A DNA stretch of 64,000 bases, taken from Chloroflexota bacterium. GTDB taxonomy: Bacteria; Chloroflexota; Dehalococcoidia; Lucifugimonadales; Australimonadaceae. The notes under the pieces were generated by a model that saw nothing but the letters and a program-made list of their open reading frames with translations, did not search any database and was not told where the DNA came from. Location of the stretch: NCBI GenBank assembly GCA_028874795.1, contig JAPPHT010000008.1, positions 1 through 64,000 on the forward strand, given 5' to 3'. The position numbers were made by a program, and so were the translations under genes. This document shows, in pieces, positions 51,207 to 60,329 of the stretch (position 1 is the first letter of the stretch; each line of letters begins with the position of its first letter).

Positions 51207-51461
51207 CGTTGGGCACCCACACCCCGCCGGTTCACCCCCATCCCCGGAGGGCCCTCACCCACGCGCTGAAGCGCGTTGCCCCGTTCGGCAAGCTCAGGGC
51301 AGGCTCTCTCCCTCAAGAGAGGGGAGCAGGCCCCCGAGAGATACTTCGACTCCGCTGCGCTCCGCTCAGCATGACAGGCCTCCACCCCACCCCGCCGGTC
51401 CGCCTACATCCCCGCATCTAGGGTGGGGCAGGACCTGTCCTACCTCATCGAGGGGGAAGGA

Positions 51462-53240
51462 TCAGCGGGGCTGGGTGAGCACGTCGACGACGGCGGGTTT
51501 GCCGGAGCGGACGATGGCTATCGCCTCGTCGAGCGCCGGCCCGAGCGCGTCCGGCTCCGACACCGGCCCGAACCCGGCGACGTCGAATGCGCGGGCGAGC
51601 GTTGCGAAATCGGGCGCGGGGTCGGTGATCTGGATGCCGATGCCCTTGTTCTCGACGGGGCGGTCGCGCCAGCGGGCCATCCGTTCCTGGTGCTCCTCGT
51701 CGTTGTAGTACGAGCGGTTGTTGAAGACGACGACAAGCAGAGGGATGCCGCAGTGGGCAGCTGTCCACAGTGCGTTCGAGGTCATGAGGAAGTCGCCGTC
51801 GCCGACGACGCTCACGCAGAGGCGACCGGTGCCCTTGTAAGCGAGCGCCGCGCCGACCGACGACGGCAAGCCGTAGCCGACGCCAGCGCCGCGTCCGCCG
51901 CCCAGTTCGTGGGCGTGCTCCGTGATCTCGAGCACGTCGCGGACACGCCGTCCGTGCGAGTTGACCATCGCCCACTCCGTGCCATGCACGCGCGCCCCGA
52001 TCTCGCCGTAGAGCCGGGCGGCGGAGATGGGCGCGGCGTTCCAGTTGTCGCTCACCCACTTCGCCGCCGCCGCGCGCATCTCGTCGTGCATCGCGGTCAC
52101 CCGCGCGCGGCGCTCCTCCACGGCTGAACTGCCCGCGAGCCGCTCGCGCAGCGCGGACACCAGCAGTGGGACGGTCTGCGCGGTGTCGGCCGCGATGGGG
52201 ACCTCCACCGGCAGCAGCCACTGGTTGTCGGTCACCCAGTTCTGCCGCTCCTGGTCCAGCAGCGTGACGTGGATGAGGCGCGTTCCCTGCGGCACGGCGA
52301 GCTGGAGCGCTCCGCGCTCGCGCACCGACGGCCCGAGCGGCACGCCGAGGCTCGGCACGTCCAGCGCGAGCACGACGTCTGCCTCGGCCAGTGCGCGCTC
52401 ACGGACGCCAGTGAGGTCGAGCGGGTGCGTGTTCGGGAAGCCGAAGCGCCCCTCGGCGTCGACCACGGCACAGGCGAGCGTCTCCGCCAGTTCGACGACG
52501 GCAGGCAGCGCCGATGGGTTGCGCCCGACCTCGCCGACGACCATGACCGGCCACGACGCACCGGCGAGCGCGTCGACGGCCTTTGCCAGCGCGTCGGGGT
52601 TCGGGGCGGGCGGGGCAGGGGGGCGGAAGAGCGATACGTCCGGCACGGGCAGCGCCTCGTCCATACGCTGCTCCTGGATCGTGCTGTCGAGGCAGATATA
52701 CACAGGCCCTTTCGGGTCGGTCATGGCGGTGCGCACGGCGCGCAGCAGGGACTCGGGCATCGCCTCGATGCTCGCGGGCTGGTCGTCGAACTTGACGTAG
52801 TCGCGGACGGCGTTGCCCTGCACGAGCGCGGTGTGGACCCAGTCGGTGGAGCGACGCTGGTTGGCGTCCTGCGGCCCGCCGCCGCCGAGGTTGATGATGG
52901 CGGAGCGGTCGCACCAGGCGTTGAAGATGGCCATGGAGGCGTGCTGCAGGCCGACGACGTTGTGCAGGCCCGTGGCGATGGGCTCGCCGGTGACGCGGAA
53001 GTAGCCGTTGGCGACGGCGACGGCGATCTCCTCGTGGGTGCAGAGGACCATCTCCGGGCCGCCGGAGCTGAAGTTGACGATGGAGTCGTGCAGGCCGCGG
53101 TAGCTTGCGCCGGGGTTGAGGGCGATGTACTTCACGCCAAGCGCGCGCAGCACCTCGACCATGTAGTCGGAGCCGTAGACGGCGGCGCTGGGGGTGCTGC
53201 CGCCGCTCATGGGGGTGTTCTTCCGGGTGGTCGTTGACAT
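51462..53240 (-). CDS. Thiamine-diphosphate-dependent enzyme (acetolactate synthase-like)
   Basis: A 592-residue ThDP enzyme with the three-domain layout of acetohydroxyacid synthase and benzoylformate decarboxylase. The catalytic glutamate is in LCTHEEIAVAVANGYFRVTG (about residue 77). The ThDP motif runs from GDGDFLMTSNALWTAAHCGIP to NNRSYYN. The central domain has PVMVVGEVGRNPSALPAVVELAETL. GGAGG is 7 bases before ATG 53240. A decarboxylase or carboligase acting on a 2-oxoacid is expected; the partner regulatory subunit of acetolactate synthase is absent, which favours a catabolic decarboxylase. Downstream genes are repeats. Confidence 0.85.
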   Translation of the reverse strand: MSTTTRKNTPMSGGSTPSAAVYGSDYMVEVLRALGVKYIALNPGASYRGLHDSIVNFSSGGPEMVLCTHEEIAVAVANGYFRVTGEPIATGLHNVVGLQHASMAIFNAWCDRSAIINLGGGGPQDANQRRSTDWVHTALVQGNAVRDYVKFDDQPASIEAMPESLLRAVRTAMTDPKGPVYICLDSTIQEQRMDEALPVPDVSLFRPPAPPAPNPDALAKAVDALAGASWPVMVVGEVGRNPSALPAVVELAETLACAVVDAEGRFGFPNTHPLDLTGVRERALAEADVVLALDVPSLGVPLGPSVRERGALQLAVPQGTRLIHVTLLDQERQNWVTDNQWLLPVEVPIAADTAQTVPLLVSALRERLAGSSAVEERRARVTAMHDEMRAAAAKWVSDNWNAAPISAARLYGEIGARVHGTEWAMVNSHGRRVRDVLEITEHAHELGGGRGAGVGYGLPSSVGAALAYKGTGRLCVSVVGDGDFLMTSNALWTAAHCGIPLLVVVFNNRSYYNDEEHQERMARWRDRPVENKGIGIQITDPAPDFATLARAFDVAGFGPVSEPDALGPALDEAIAIVRSGKPAVVDVLTQPR

Positions 53241-53358
53241 GGGGCGTCCTCCTTCTGGCGCTATTGCATAGCCTATTTCGCCCCGCTCTGCCAACCCTCA
53301 CGCCTCGCCCCGGAGGGCCCTCACCCTAACCCTCTCCCCCAGGAGAGGGGACCACACA

Positions 53359-54303
53359 CTACAGACGGAGGAGGCGTTCGGCGTTGCCATGGTAGATGGC
53401 CTCGCGTTCATCGTCGGTGCAGTCGAGTCGGTCGACCATGCCGATGTGGTGGCCGTCGCCGAAGGGGTGGTCGGTGCCGAGGAGCATCCGGTCAGCGCCG
53501 ACGACGCGGTAGCAGTGCGCGAGGGCTGCGTCGTCGTGGGCGACGGTGTCGACGTAGATGCGCGGGAAGTAGTCGCTCGCGGGACGCACAGCGCCCTTGA
53601 CGTTCGCGCGGATGCGCCCGCCGAGGTAGGGCAGCACGCCGCCGACGTGGGGCACGATCAGCTCGAAGCCGGGCTCGTCGTCGAAGATGCCGGACTGGAT
53701 GAGGCGGACGGTGGCGAGCGTGGTGTCGTAGATGAAGCCCATGCCGGGCATGAGTGCGCCGTCGAGCGCGGTGGTATTGAGGGGTGAGGTGGGGTGCATG
53801 TTGAGCGGAGCGCCGAGGCCGGCGATGCGGCGGTAGACCGGCATGAACTCCGGGGCGTCGAGCGGCTTGCCGAAGGTGTTGGAGAAGACCTGGAAACCCT
53901 TGAAGCCGAGGTCGATCACGCAGCGCTCGGCCTCCGCGATGGTCCGGTCCGGGTCGCCGAAGCCAAGGCTGCCCCACGCCGCGAACTTTCCGGGGTACTG
54001 CTCCACGACGCGGGCGAGGAAGTCGTTGATGCGGATGGCCCAGTCGTCCGCCTCGGCGCCGCCGAGGAGCTCAGGACCTGGGATGCCGTGGCTGAGCACG
54101 GAGAAATCGACGCCCATGGCTTCCATCGCCGCGAGCTTGGCCTCGACCTCGCGGTGCCCGGGCGGGGAGACGACGCTGAACGCCGGCGAGCATGCGGTGA
54201 TGACCTGGCCGTCCCTGATGACGACGTTCGGGAACTCGTTTCGCGTCGCCAGATAGTCGGCGAAGTCCTGGAAGTAGGTGTGGGTATGGACGTCGATCTT
54301 CAT
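53359..54303 (-). CDS. Amidohydrolase of the ACMSD family
   Basis: A 314-residue ACMSD-type enzyme. IDVHTHTYFQDFADYL carries the HxH metal pair, then LNMHPTSPLNTTALDG, FELIVPHVGGVLPYLGGRI, and LLGTDHPFGDGHH with the catalytic Asp. The sequence is distinct from the three other large-window members and closest in plan to the LigJ-like one at 27329. The upstream ThDP enzyme is on the same strand but lies downstream in transcription, with 118 bases between. Decarboxylation of a small aromatic or semialdehyde acid is the family norm. Confidence 0.83.
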   Translation of the reverse strand: MKIDVHTHTYFQDFADYLATRNEFPNVVIRDGQVITACSPAFSVVSPPGHREVEAKLAAMEAMGVDFSVLSHGIPGPELLGGAEADDWAIRINDFLARVVEQYPGKFAAWGSLGFGDPDRTIAEAERCVIDLGFKGFQVFSNTFGKPLDAPEFMPVYRRIAGLGAPLNMHPTSPLNTTALDGALMPGMGFIYDTTLATVRLIQSGIFDDEPGFELIVPHVGGVLPYLGGRIRANVKGAVRPASDYFPRIYVDTVAHDDAALAHCYRVVGADRMLLGTDHPFGDGHHIGMVDRLDCTDDEREAIYHGNAERLLRL

Positions 54304-54354
54304 AGGGCTCCTCGGAGGCGAGGTTCCTGCCTTCGCAGGAACGACGCGGGGAGA

Positions 54355-54717
54355 TTATGTTGCCGGGACGAACCGCATCGAGAGCGAGTTTACGCAGTGG
54401 CGGGTGTTGGTGGGGGTGAAGCCCTCGCCCATGAAGACGTGGCCGAGGTGTCCGCCGCAGCCGGCGCACTCAATCTCGATGCGGAAGCCGTCCGGGTCGG
54501 GCAGGCGGTTGACGGCTCCCTCGACCTCCTTGTCGAACGCGGGCCAGCCGCAGTGCGCGTCGAACTTGTCGACGGAGCGATAGAGCTCGGCGTCGCAGCG
54601 GCGGCAGACGTAGGTTCCCGGCTCGTAGAAGTTGTCGTACTCGCCGGAGAAGGGGTACTCGGTGCCCTTCCGCTCGATCACCCAGCTTTCCATCGGGGTC
54701 AGTTCGTTCCAGGCCAT
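54355..54717 (-). CDS. msrB: Peptide-methionine (R)-S-oxide reductase
   Basis: A 120-residue MsrB, repairing oxidised methionine. It has both zinc-binding pairs (VCRRCDAELY and ECAGCGGHLGHVF), the substrate block DAHCGWPAFD and the catalytic cysteine in TRHCVNSLSMRF. The catalytic residue is an ordinary Cys codon, so this is not a selenoprotein, unlike many MsrBs. GGGAGA precedes ATG 54717. No MsrA gene is nearby. Confidence 0.93.
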   Translation of the reverse strand: MAWNELTPMESWVIERKGTEYPFSGEYDNFYEPGTYVCRRCDAELYRSVDKFDAHCGWPAFDKEVEGAVNRLPDPDGFRIEIECAGCGGHLGHVFMGEGFTPTNTRHCVNSLSMRFVPAT

Positions 54718-54745
54718 CTGATCGTCTCCCTTGGCTTCACGCGGC

Positions 54746-54853
54746 CCTTGCGCAACTGCGTTCAGCGCAGCTTGGTTCTTCCCACCCACCCGCCCGGCAC
54801 GCTTGTGGGGGACACCCCCACGCCCCCGGCAGAGGGAATCCCTCTGCACTCCC
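54746..54853. repeat. 110-bp compound palindromic repeat, copy 2
   Basis: It starts CCTTGCGCAACTGCGTTC and includes GTGGGGG-ACA-CCCCCAC (54805-54821) and a CAGAGGGAATCCCTCTG palindrome (about 54831-54847). It matches the copy at 51097-51206 in the same orientation. The rest of the gap to 54976 has a CCTTCCCCCGTCAAGGGGGAAGG repeat (about 54936-54958). Confidence 0.8.
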
Positions 54854-54976
54854 GACAAGCTCACCTCGAACAGTCAGGCGACCACGCCAGAGGGCCCTCA
54901 CCCCCCGCTAATTCCCCGGTTCACCCCCATCCTAGCCTTCCCCCGTCAAGGGGGAAGGGATCAGACAGGTCGGATA

Positions 54977-55945
54977 CTACGCGAACGCGGGCCAGACGTC
55001 CTGCTCGAAGCGCTCCCACTGTCCGGCCTGGTCCCACGAGGCGAAGCGAACGATGACGGTGTCGGCGCCAGCGTCGGCGAACTCCTGAACGCGCTCCGCG
55101 ACCTCGCCGGGCGTTCCCCAAGGACCCCAAGAGCTTCCCCAGTGTGCGACCTTGTAGTAGTTGATGAGGAAATCGTGGGCCTCGGCCTCAGAGGCCTGCC
55201 GGTCAGCGCCGAGGTTGACGGTGAGGTAGTAGGCTCGCTGGAAGGGCTCGGCATCTCGTCCCATCTCGGCACGAACAAGGTCCACCCTGCCGACGGTCTC
55301 GGCGTACTGCTGGGGCGAATCGGTGATGCCGATGATGCCGTCGCCGTGGCGTGCAGCGCGGCGCACCTGCGCCTCGGAGCCGGTCCTGTAGTGGGTCGCG
55401 AGCAACAGCGGCACGCCGCCGGGCTGCGCCGGCTTCGGGTCGAGCGTGAGGTCCTCGAACGCGAAGTGCGAGCCCTCGAACGCGATATCGTCCTCCGTCC
55501 AGAGGCGCTTCATCAGCCGGACAGTCTCGGTGAAGCGTCCGGCGCGGGTCTCCGGCGCGACGCCGGCGGCGATCCAGTCCGACCGCTGGTCGTCGTTGAA
55601 GGCGCCGCCGACGCCCGCACCGATGACGATGCGCCCGCCGGAGACGATGTCGGCGGTGGCGATACTGTGCGCCAGCGGCACGGGGTTGCGTATCGCAGGC
55701 AGCAGCACGGCGGTGCCGATGCGGACGCGCGAGGTGCGGGCGGCGATGGCCGACATCGCGGTCACGGGCTCGAGCCGGGGTTTCGAGACGAGGCTGTCAC
55801 CGACCCAGACCGAGTCGAGTCCCGCAGCCTCAGCCCGCTCCGCCAGCGTCAGCATGCCCTCCGCGGAGTACGGCGTACCCTCGCGCTGCGCGCGCATCAC
55901 CATGCCCCTCGTGCCCAGCAGCAGGCCTATCTTCGGTTTCGTCAT
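54977..55945 (-). CDS. LLM-class flavin/F420-dependent oxidoreductase
   Basis: A 322-residue luciferase-like monooxygenase-fold enzyme. Blocks typical of the F420-using group are LAERAEAAGLDSVWVGDS, VRIGTAVLLPAIRNPVPLAHSIATADIVSGGRIVIGAGVGG, RFTETVRLMKRLW and WGTPGEVAERVQEFADAGADTVIVRF. It is the last gene of the operon cofG-cofH-cofD-cofC, two bases after cofC, which strongly supports F420 as cofactor. GGAGATAG precedes the ATG. Substrate unknown. Confidence 0.87.
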   Translation of the reverse strand: MTKPKIGLLLGTRGMVMRAQREGTPYSAEGMLTLAERAEAAGLDSVWVGDSLVSKPRLEPVTAMSAIAARTSRVRIGTAVLLPAIRNPVPLAHSIATADIVSGGRIVIGAGVGGAFNDDQRSDWIAAGVAPETRAGRFTETVRLMKRLWTEDDIAFEGSHFAFEDLTLDPKPAQPGGVPLLLATHYRTGSEAQVRRAARHGDGIIGITDSPQQYAETVGRVDLVRAEMGRDAEPFQRAYYLTVNLGADRQASEAEAHDFLINYYKVAHWGSSWGPWGTPGEVAERVQEFADAGADTVIVRFASWDQAGQWERFEQDVWPAFA

Positions 55946-55947
55946 CG

Positions 55948-56682
55948 CTATCTCCGTTCGACGGCGTCGGATTGGGAATCATCGGTCTCGCCTCGCGCTG
56001 GCAGCGGGGGCGGGGCGAATCGCCGGAAGTAATGCAGCCACTCCATCCAGTCCAGCAACAGGGGTGCGAAGTTGGGGAGGCCCCATTTGAGGCGCTGGTA
56101 GTGCGTGTATTCGTCCACGTCGGTTGCCACCGTTGGCAGATTGAGCGTGCGTATGGTAGTTCCCGCTCGCTTGGCGGCTGCGCGATGCCTCGCGTAGCTG
56201 CGTGGGCCCAGTTCGATGTCCATCTCCAGGCCTGCGGGAATCAACAGCGCATTTGTGCCGCCACCCGTAGCCGCAGGAACACCGACCGGACGGGTCAACG
56301 CTCGTCCCACAAAGAGGATCTCGATCACATCGTCGGGTGTCAGCAGTGGGATGTCACCGGGGAGATAGAGAGCGGCGTCCATGCCGTCGTCGTAGGCGTC
56401 CTTCATCGCCAGGCGAACAGTGTCGTTGAGATTCTCCGCCGGGTCATGCGTCCATTCTGCTCCCGCCGAGGTAGCTATGCGCCTCACGGCCGAATCCCCT
56501 CCCACTACCAGACACTGACACACATCTGCTCGAACGACGGCGGAAACGACCCTCTCCAGCATCATCAGCACGAGCCCGCTGCATAGCACGTCGGGCAGGA
56601 GCATCTGCAGCCGGGTTTTGGAGTCCATCAGGTCCTTCATCGGGATGACTACCCGGCATTGCGGCAGTTTCTCTGTGGTCAC
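55948..56682 (-). CDS. cofC: 2-phospho-L-lactate/phosphoenolpyruvate guanylyltransferase
   Basis: A 244-residue CofC/FbiD nucleotidyltransferase, which activates 2-phospholactate or phosphoenolpyruvate with GTP for F420 synthesis. VVIPMKDLMDSKTRL at the N-terminus, LVVGGDSAVRRIA, AALYLPGDIPLLTPDDV and the GGGTNALLIPAG loop are typical. It starts at GTG 56682 with GGAGGAG upstream, 13 bases after cofD. The C-terminal 45 residues with LPNFAPLLLDWMEWLHYF extend beyond the usual length. Confidence 0.88.
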   Translation of the reverse strand: MTTEKLPQCRVVIPMKDLMDSKTRLQMLLPDVLCSGLVLMMLERVVSAVVRADVCQCLVVGGDSAVRRIATSAGAEWTHDPAENLNDTVRLAMKDAYDDGMDAALYLPGDIPLLTPDDVIEILFVGRALTRPVGVPAATGGGTNALLIPAGLEMDIELGPRSYARHRAAAKRAGTTIRTLNLPTVATDVDEYTHYQRLKWGLPNFAPLLLDWMEWLHYFRRFAPPPLPARGETDDSQSDAVERR

Positions 56683-56695
56683 GCTCTCCTCCGCT

Positions 56696-57643
56696 CTAGC
56701 CCTGACTATTGTGTCCCGACACGAGCGCCAGCACCTCGCGGGCCAGGGCCGTCTTGTCGGCGTCCGTCGTCATGACGGTCGGGGTGACGTGCGCGGCGAT
56801 GCCGAGCGCCTCGACCGCGGAAGCCTCGGGTGCGTCGCCTTCGTCGATGACGAGCGTGTCCACGAGCCCGGCGTAGCGTCGCGCGACGCCGACGTTGCTG
56901 ACCTCCTCACCGAGCTCGGCCATCATCTTGGCGGCGGGCCCTTTCAGCGCTCGCCCGCCGACGATGGGGCTGACGGCGATGCGCGGCCCCGCGAAACGCT
57001 CGATGGCGTCGCGGATGCCCGGGACTGCAAGCACCGGTCCGATGCTCACGAGCGGGTTGGACGGGCAGAAGACGATGGCGTCCGCGTTGGTCAGCGCCAC
57101 GCTCAGGGCAGGGGAGCCTGGCGCGTCGTCGGCCCCTGCGAACCGTACACCGGTGATGGGCGGCTCGCAGGCGTGGCGCACGAAGTACTCCTGGAAGGCC
57201 ATCTCGCCGTGCTCCGTCAGCGCGATCGTGCGGACAGGGGCGTCCGACATCGGCACGACGGGGTGGCGGACGCCGAGGGCCTCGCATATCGCGCGGGTGG
57301 CCTCGGTCAGCGTGCACCCGTCCGCGAGGAGTTCCGTGCGCCGCAGATGCATGGCGAGGTCGAGGTCGCCGAGCTTGAACCAGGTCTCGCCGCCCAGCCT
57401 GCCGAGGGCATCCAGGGCGCGGAAGGAGTCGCCAGCGACGCCCCAGCCGGTCTCGGGGTTCGTTAGCCCGGCGAGCGCGTAGACGACCGTGTCCACGTCC
57501 GGCGAGACGTGCAAGCCGTGGAACGTCTCGTCGTCGCCGGTGTTGACGGCGACGGTCAGTTCCTCAGGCGCAAGGAGGCGCGACAGGCCGAGGGCGAGTT
57601 TCGCGCCGCCGACACCGCCCGAGATGGCGAGGACTCGTGGCAT
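56696..57643 (-). CDS. cofD: 2-phospho-L-lactate transferase
   Basis: A 315-residue CofD/FbiA that joins the activated phospholactate or PEP moiety to the deazaflavin Fo. LAISGGVGGAKLALGL is the glycine loop at the N-terminus, followed by VNTGDDETFHGLHVSPDVDTVVYALAG, TWFKLGDLDLAMHLRRTE, and FCPSNPLVSIGPVLAVPGIRDAI. It starts at ATG 57643, 4 bases after the cofH stop. The gamma-glutamyl ligase CofE/FbiB that finishes F420 is not in this window. Confidence 0.93.
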   Translation of the reverse strand: MPRVLAISGGVGGAKLALGLSRLLAPEELTVAVNTGDDETFHGLHVSPDVDTVVYALAGLTNPETGWGVAGDSFRALDALGRLGGETWFKLGDLDLAMHLRRTELLADGCTLTEATRAICEALGVRHPVVPMSDAPVRTIALTEHGEMAFQEYFVRHACEPPITGVRFAGADDAPGSPALSVALTNADAIVFCPSNPLVSIGPVLAVPGIRDAIERFAGPRIAVSPIVGGRALKGPAAKMMAELGEEVSNVGVARRYAGLVDTLVIDEGDAPEASAVEALGIAAHVTPTVMTTDADKTALAREVLALVSGHNSQG

Positions 57644-57647
57644 GGCG

Positions 57648-58988
57648 CTATCCCTGCGCGGCGGCAAGCGCCTCGGGCAGTGTCGGGCCTTCCAGGGCCG
57701 GGGCGCGCTGTCCCTCGTAGCGGAAGGCCTCCAGCTTGATGAGTTCGCGGTAGGAGCCGAAGCGCTCCGGGTGCTCGGCTGCGACGTCCAGGGGCTCCGG
57801 CTCGTCCGGTTCCACCTCGTAGACCCGGCGGGTCTCGTAGAGCGTCGTGCGCTCGACGGGGAGGCGTCCGGCGTCACGTATCCAGCGGCGCAACCCGGAC
57901 GGCGGGACGAGCTGGCCGTAGGAGGCGCCCGCGGCAGTGGAGATGCTCTCGTTGATGAGGGTGCCGCCCACGTCGTTGCAGCCCGCCGCCAGGAGCAGTT
58001 GCGCTAGCTTCGGTCCCTCCTTCACCCAGGAGCACTGGATGTTGTCTATCCAGCCGTGGAGCATGATGCGGGCGATCGCGTGCATCCGCACGACCTCCGC
58101 GCCGGTCGCGCCGGGACGCATCTCCTCGGACATCTGCTTCACGAACATGGGCGCTTCCGCGTGCACGAAGCTGAGCGGCACGAACTCGGTGAAGCCGCCC
58201 GTGGCCTTCTGGATGTCGCGCAGGTAGGCGAGATGCGCGGCGCGGTGTTCGTTCGTCTCGACGTGGCCGAACATGATCGTTGACGTCGTGGGGATGCCGA
58301 GCCGGTGTGCGGTGGTGATGACCTCCGTCCACTGGTCGACGGTGATGCGTCCGGGAGCGATGCGGTCCCGAACGCGCTGGTCGAGTATCTCGGCCGACGT
58401 GCCAGGGAGCGAGCCGACACCGGCGTCGCGGAGCCCGCGCAGGTAGTCCTCGATCGTGCCGCGCGAGCGCACCGCGCCGTAAAGCACCTCCTCCGGAGAG
58501 AAGCCGTGGATGTGCACGTCCGGGAGTTCCGCTTTCAGCTCGCGGGTCAGGTCGATGTAGAGGGAGCCTTCCATCTTGGGAGGCAGCCCAGCCTGGATGC
58601 AGACCTCCGTTGCGCCGAGGTCCGACGCCTCCTGCGCGCGACGGATGATCTCGTTGAGCGGGAGGAAGTAGCCCTCCTCCTCGCGAAAGTCACGGCTGAA
58701 CGCGCAGAAGCCGCATCGCTTGATGCAGACGTTGGTGAAGTTGATGTTGCGGTTCACGACGTAGGTGACGCGGTCGCCGTTGACCTGCCGCCGCAGCTCG
58801 TCCGCCGTGACCATCAGCGCCAGGAGCGCCGGGCCATCCGCCTCGAAGAGGCGCGTTCCCTCCGTTACCGTGATCTCGCGGCCTTCGAGGGACTTCGCGA
58901 GGATGTGGCCTATATCCGCGGGGACGCCGCTCAGCAGCGACTCCAGCCCTCGCCAGCCGGGTTCAGTCTGTCCGTTCAGTTCACTCAC
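57648..58988 (-). CDS. cofH: FO synthase subunit 2, radical SAM
   Basis: CofH, 446 residues, starts the Fo-forming radical reaction between tyrosine and the ribityl pyrimidine. The radical SAM cluster is CIKRCGFCAFSR (about residue 88). EVCIQAGLPPKMEGSLYIDL, HIHGFSPEEV, GLGSLPGTSAEILD-like DAGVGSLPGTSAEILDQ, and FVPLSFVHAEAP are family blocks. The GTG start overlaps the cofG stop (GTGA), so the two halves of Fo synthase are co-translated. The C-terminal about 80 residues are an extension of unknown role. Confidence 0.93.
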   Translation of the reverse strand: MSELNGQTEPGWRGLESLLSGVPADIGHILAKSLEGREITVTEGTRLFEADGPALLALMVTADELRRQVNGDRVTYVVNRNINFTNVCIKRCGFCAFSRDFREEEGYFLPLNEIIRRAQEASDLGATEVCIQAGLPPKMEGSLYIDLTRELKAELPDVHIHGFSPEEVLYGAVRSRGTIEDYLRGLRDAGVGSLPGTSAEILDQRVRDRIAPGRITVDQWTEVITTAHRLGIPTTSTIMFGHVETNEHRAAHLAYLRDIQKATGGFTEFVPLSFVHAEAPMFVKQMSEEMRPGATGAEVVRMHAIARIMLHGWIDNIQCSWVKEGPKLAQLLLAAGCNDVGGTLINESISTAAGASYGQLVPPSGLRRWIRDAGRLPVERTTLYETRRVYEVEPDEPEPLDVAAEHPERFGSYRELIKLEAFRYEGQRAPALEGPTLPEALAAAQG

Positions 58989-60202
58989 TGTTCACAACTC
59001 CATCGCTCCAGTTCCGGTTTCACATAGCCGTCATCGTCGGTCAACTCCGCGAGGCGGTGCGCCACCCGTGGCGAGCGCGCCCACATACCCGAGAGGACGT
59101 GCGAGGGGTAGAGTGCGGTGCGCTCGCGCAACTCGTAGCCTGCCTCCCGCGTCAGACTGCGCAAGCGCTCCGTGTCGGGCCACGCAGCCTCCGGGTTGAT
59201 GAAATCTTTCGTGAGGGGAGAGACCCCTCCCCAGTCGTTGATGCCGCAGAGCAGGTAGGTCTCGTAGCCGTCGGCCTGCAGGTTGGGCGGAGCCTGGATG
59301 TTCATCCCGGGGCCGAGCAGCAGCCTGGCGACGGCGAGCGTGCGCAGCATGTCCAGCGCCGAGGGTTCCGGCGCTCGGCGCATACGGGTCGCGGGTTTGG
59401 CGCGGAAGTTCTGAATGATGACCTCCTGGACGTTGCCGCAGCGCTCCTGCACGTCCCGTATCGCCAGCAGGGAGTCGACGCGCTCCTCCGGCGTTTCGCC
59501 TATGCCGATGAGGATGCCGGTCGTCATGGCAACACCCAGTTCCGCCGCCGTCTCCAGGGTGGCGACGCGCTGTTCGGGCCGCTTGGTGACCGTGCCGTGG
59601 TGAGGTCCGCCAGGCTCGTGCAGGCGGAGACTCGCGCTCTCCAGCATGATGCCCATGCTGGCGTTCCAGGGGGCGATCTCAGCCATCTCGGTGCGATCGA
59701 GCGTGCCGCAGTTGGTGTGCGGCAGCAGGCCGGTCTCCTCCAGCACGAGCCTGCTCATCGCGGCGGTGTACTCGGGCGTCGAATCGAAGCCGATCTCCAG
59801 CAGCGTTTCGCGCATCTCCGGGTGACGTTCCTCCGGGTGGTCGCCCAGGCTGAACAGCGCCTCCTTGCAGCCGAGCTCCGCTCCGCGGCGAGCGACGGCG
59901 AGCACCTCGTCCGGCGTCATGGTGTGCGCGCCGCGCTGGCGGGGACCCTTCACGAACGTGCAGTAGCCGCAGCGGTCGCGGCAGAGGTTGGTGAGGGGCA
60001 GGAAGACCTTTCGGGAGTAGGTGACGCGGCGGTGGGGGCGCGCGCTGTCGTTCAGTTCGCAGGCGGCGGCCATGAGCACGGTCAGGTCGACGGGGTCGCT
60101 CGAGGCGATCAGGCGATAGCCGTCGACGGCTGCGAGGCTTTCGCCAGCAAGCGCCTTCTCGATGACCGCCTGGGTGGAACTACGAATGGTCTGCGTTGCC
60201 AT
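58985..60202 (-). CDS. cofG: FO synthase subunit 1, radical SAM
   Basis: CofG, 405 residues, completes the deazaflavin Fo with a second radical SAM step. The cluster motif is LCRDRCGYCTFVKGP (about residue 73). CKEALFSLGDHPEERHPE, LPHTNCGTL, ESASLRLHEPGGPHHGTVTKRP, TTGILIGIGET and CGINDWGGVSPLTKDFINPEAAWP are diagnostic. GGGGAG precedes ATG 60202. It heads the five-gene operon cofG-cofH-cofD-cofC-LLM. Confidence 0.94.
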   Translation of the reverse strand: MATQTIRSSTQAVIEKALAGESLAAVDGYRLIASSDPVDLTVLMAAACELNDSARPHRRVTYSRKVFLPLTNLCRDRCGYCTFVKGPRQRGAHTMTPDEVLAVARRGAELGCKEALFSLGDHPEERHPEMRETLLEIGFDSTPEYTAAMSRLVLEETGLLPHTNCGTLDRTEMAEIAPWNASMGIMLESASLRLHEPGGPHHGTVTKRPEQRVATLETAAELGVAMTTGILIGIGETPEERVDSLLAIRDVQERCGNVQEVIIQNFRAKPATRMRRAPEPSALDMLRTLAVARLLLGPGMNIQAPPNLQADGYETYLLCGINDWGGVSPLTKDFINPEAAWPDTERLRSLTREAGYELRERTALYPSHVLSGMWARSPRVAHRLAELTDDDGYVKPELERWSCEQ

Positions 60203-60329
60203 CGCTCCCCGGAATGGAAGATGCGTAAATCACACCCGCGAATGGCACGTGACAGTGCTCTGCGGGCCGAGGCGCGATGGGCCTCCCACGGAACATGGAT
60301 GGTACCATGCACGCGGAGGCCGGCCAACC

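Noticed and set aside
51462-53240. Acetolactate synthase large subunit (ilvB) as a firm call.
   Set aside because: No small regulatory subunit or other branched-chain genes are near, and the motifs do not separate it from other ThDP decarboxylases.
54355-54717. MsrB as a second selenoprotein.
   Set aside because: The catalytic position is a normal cysteine codon (TRHCVNS) and the frame has no UGA.
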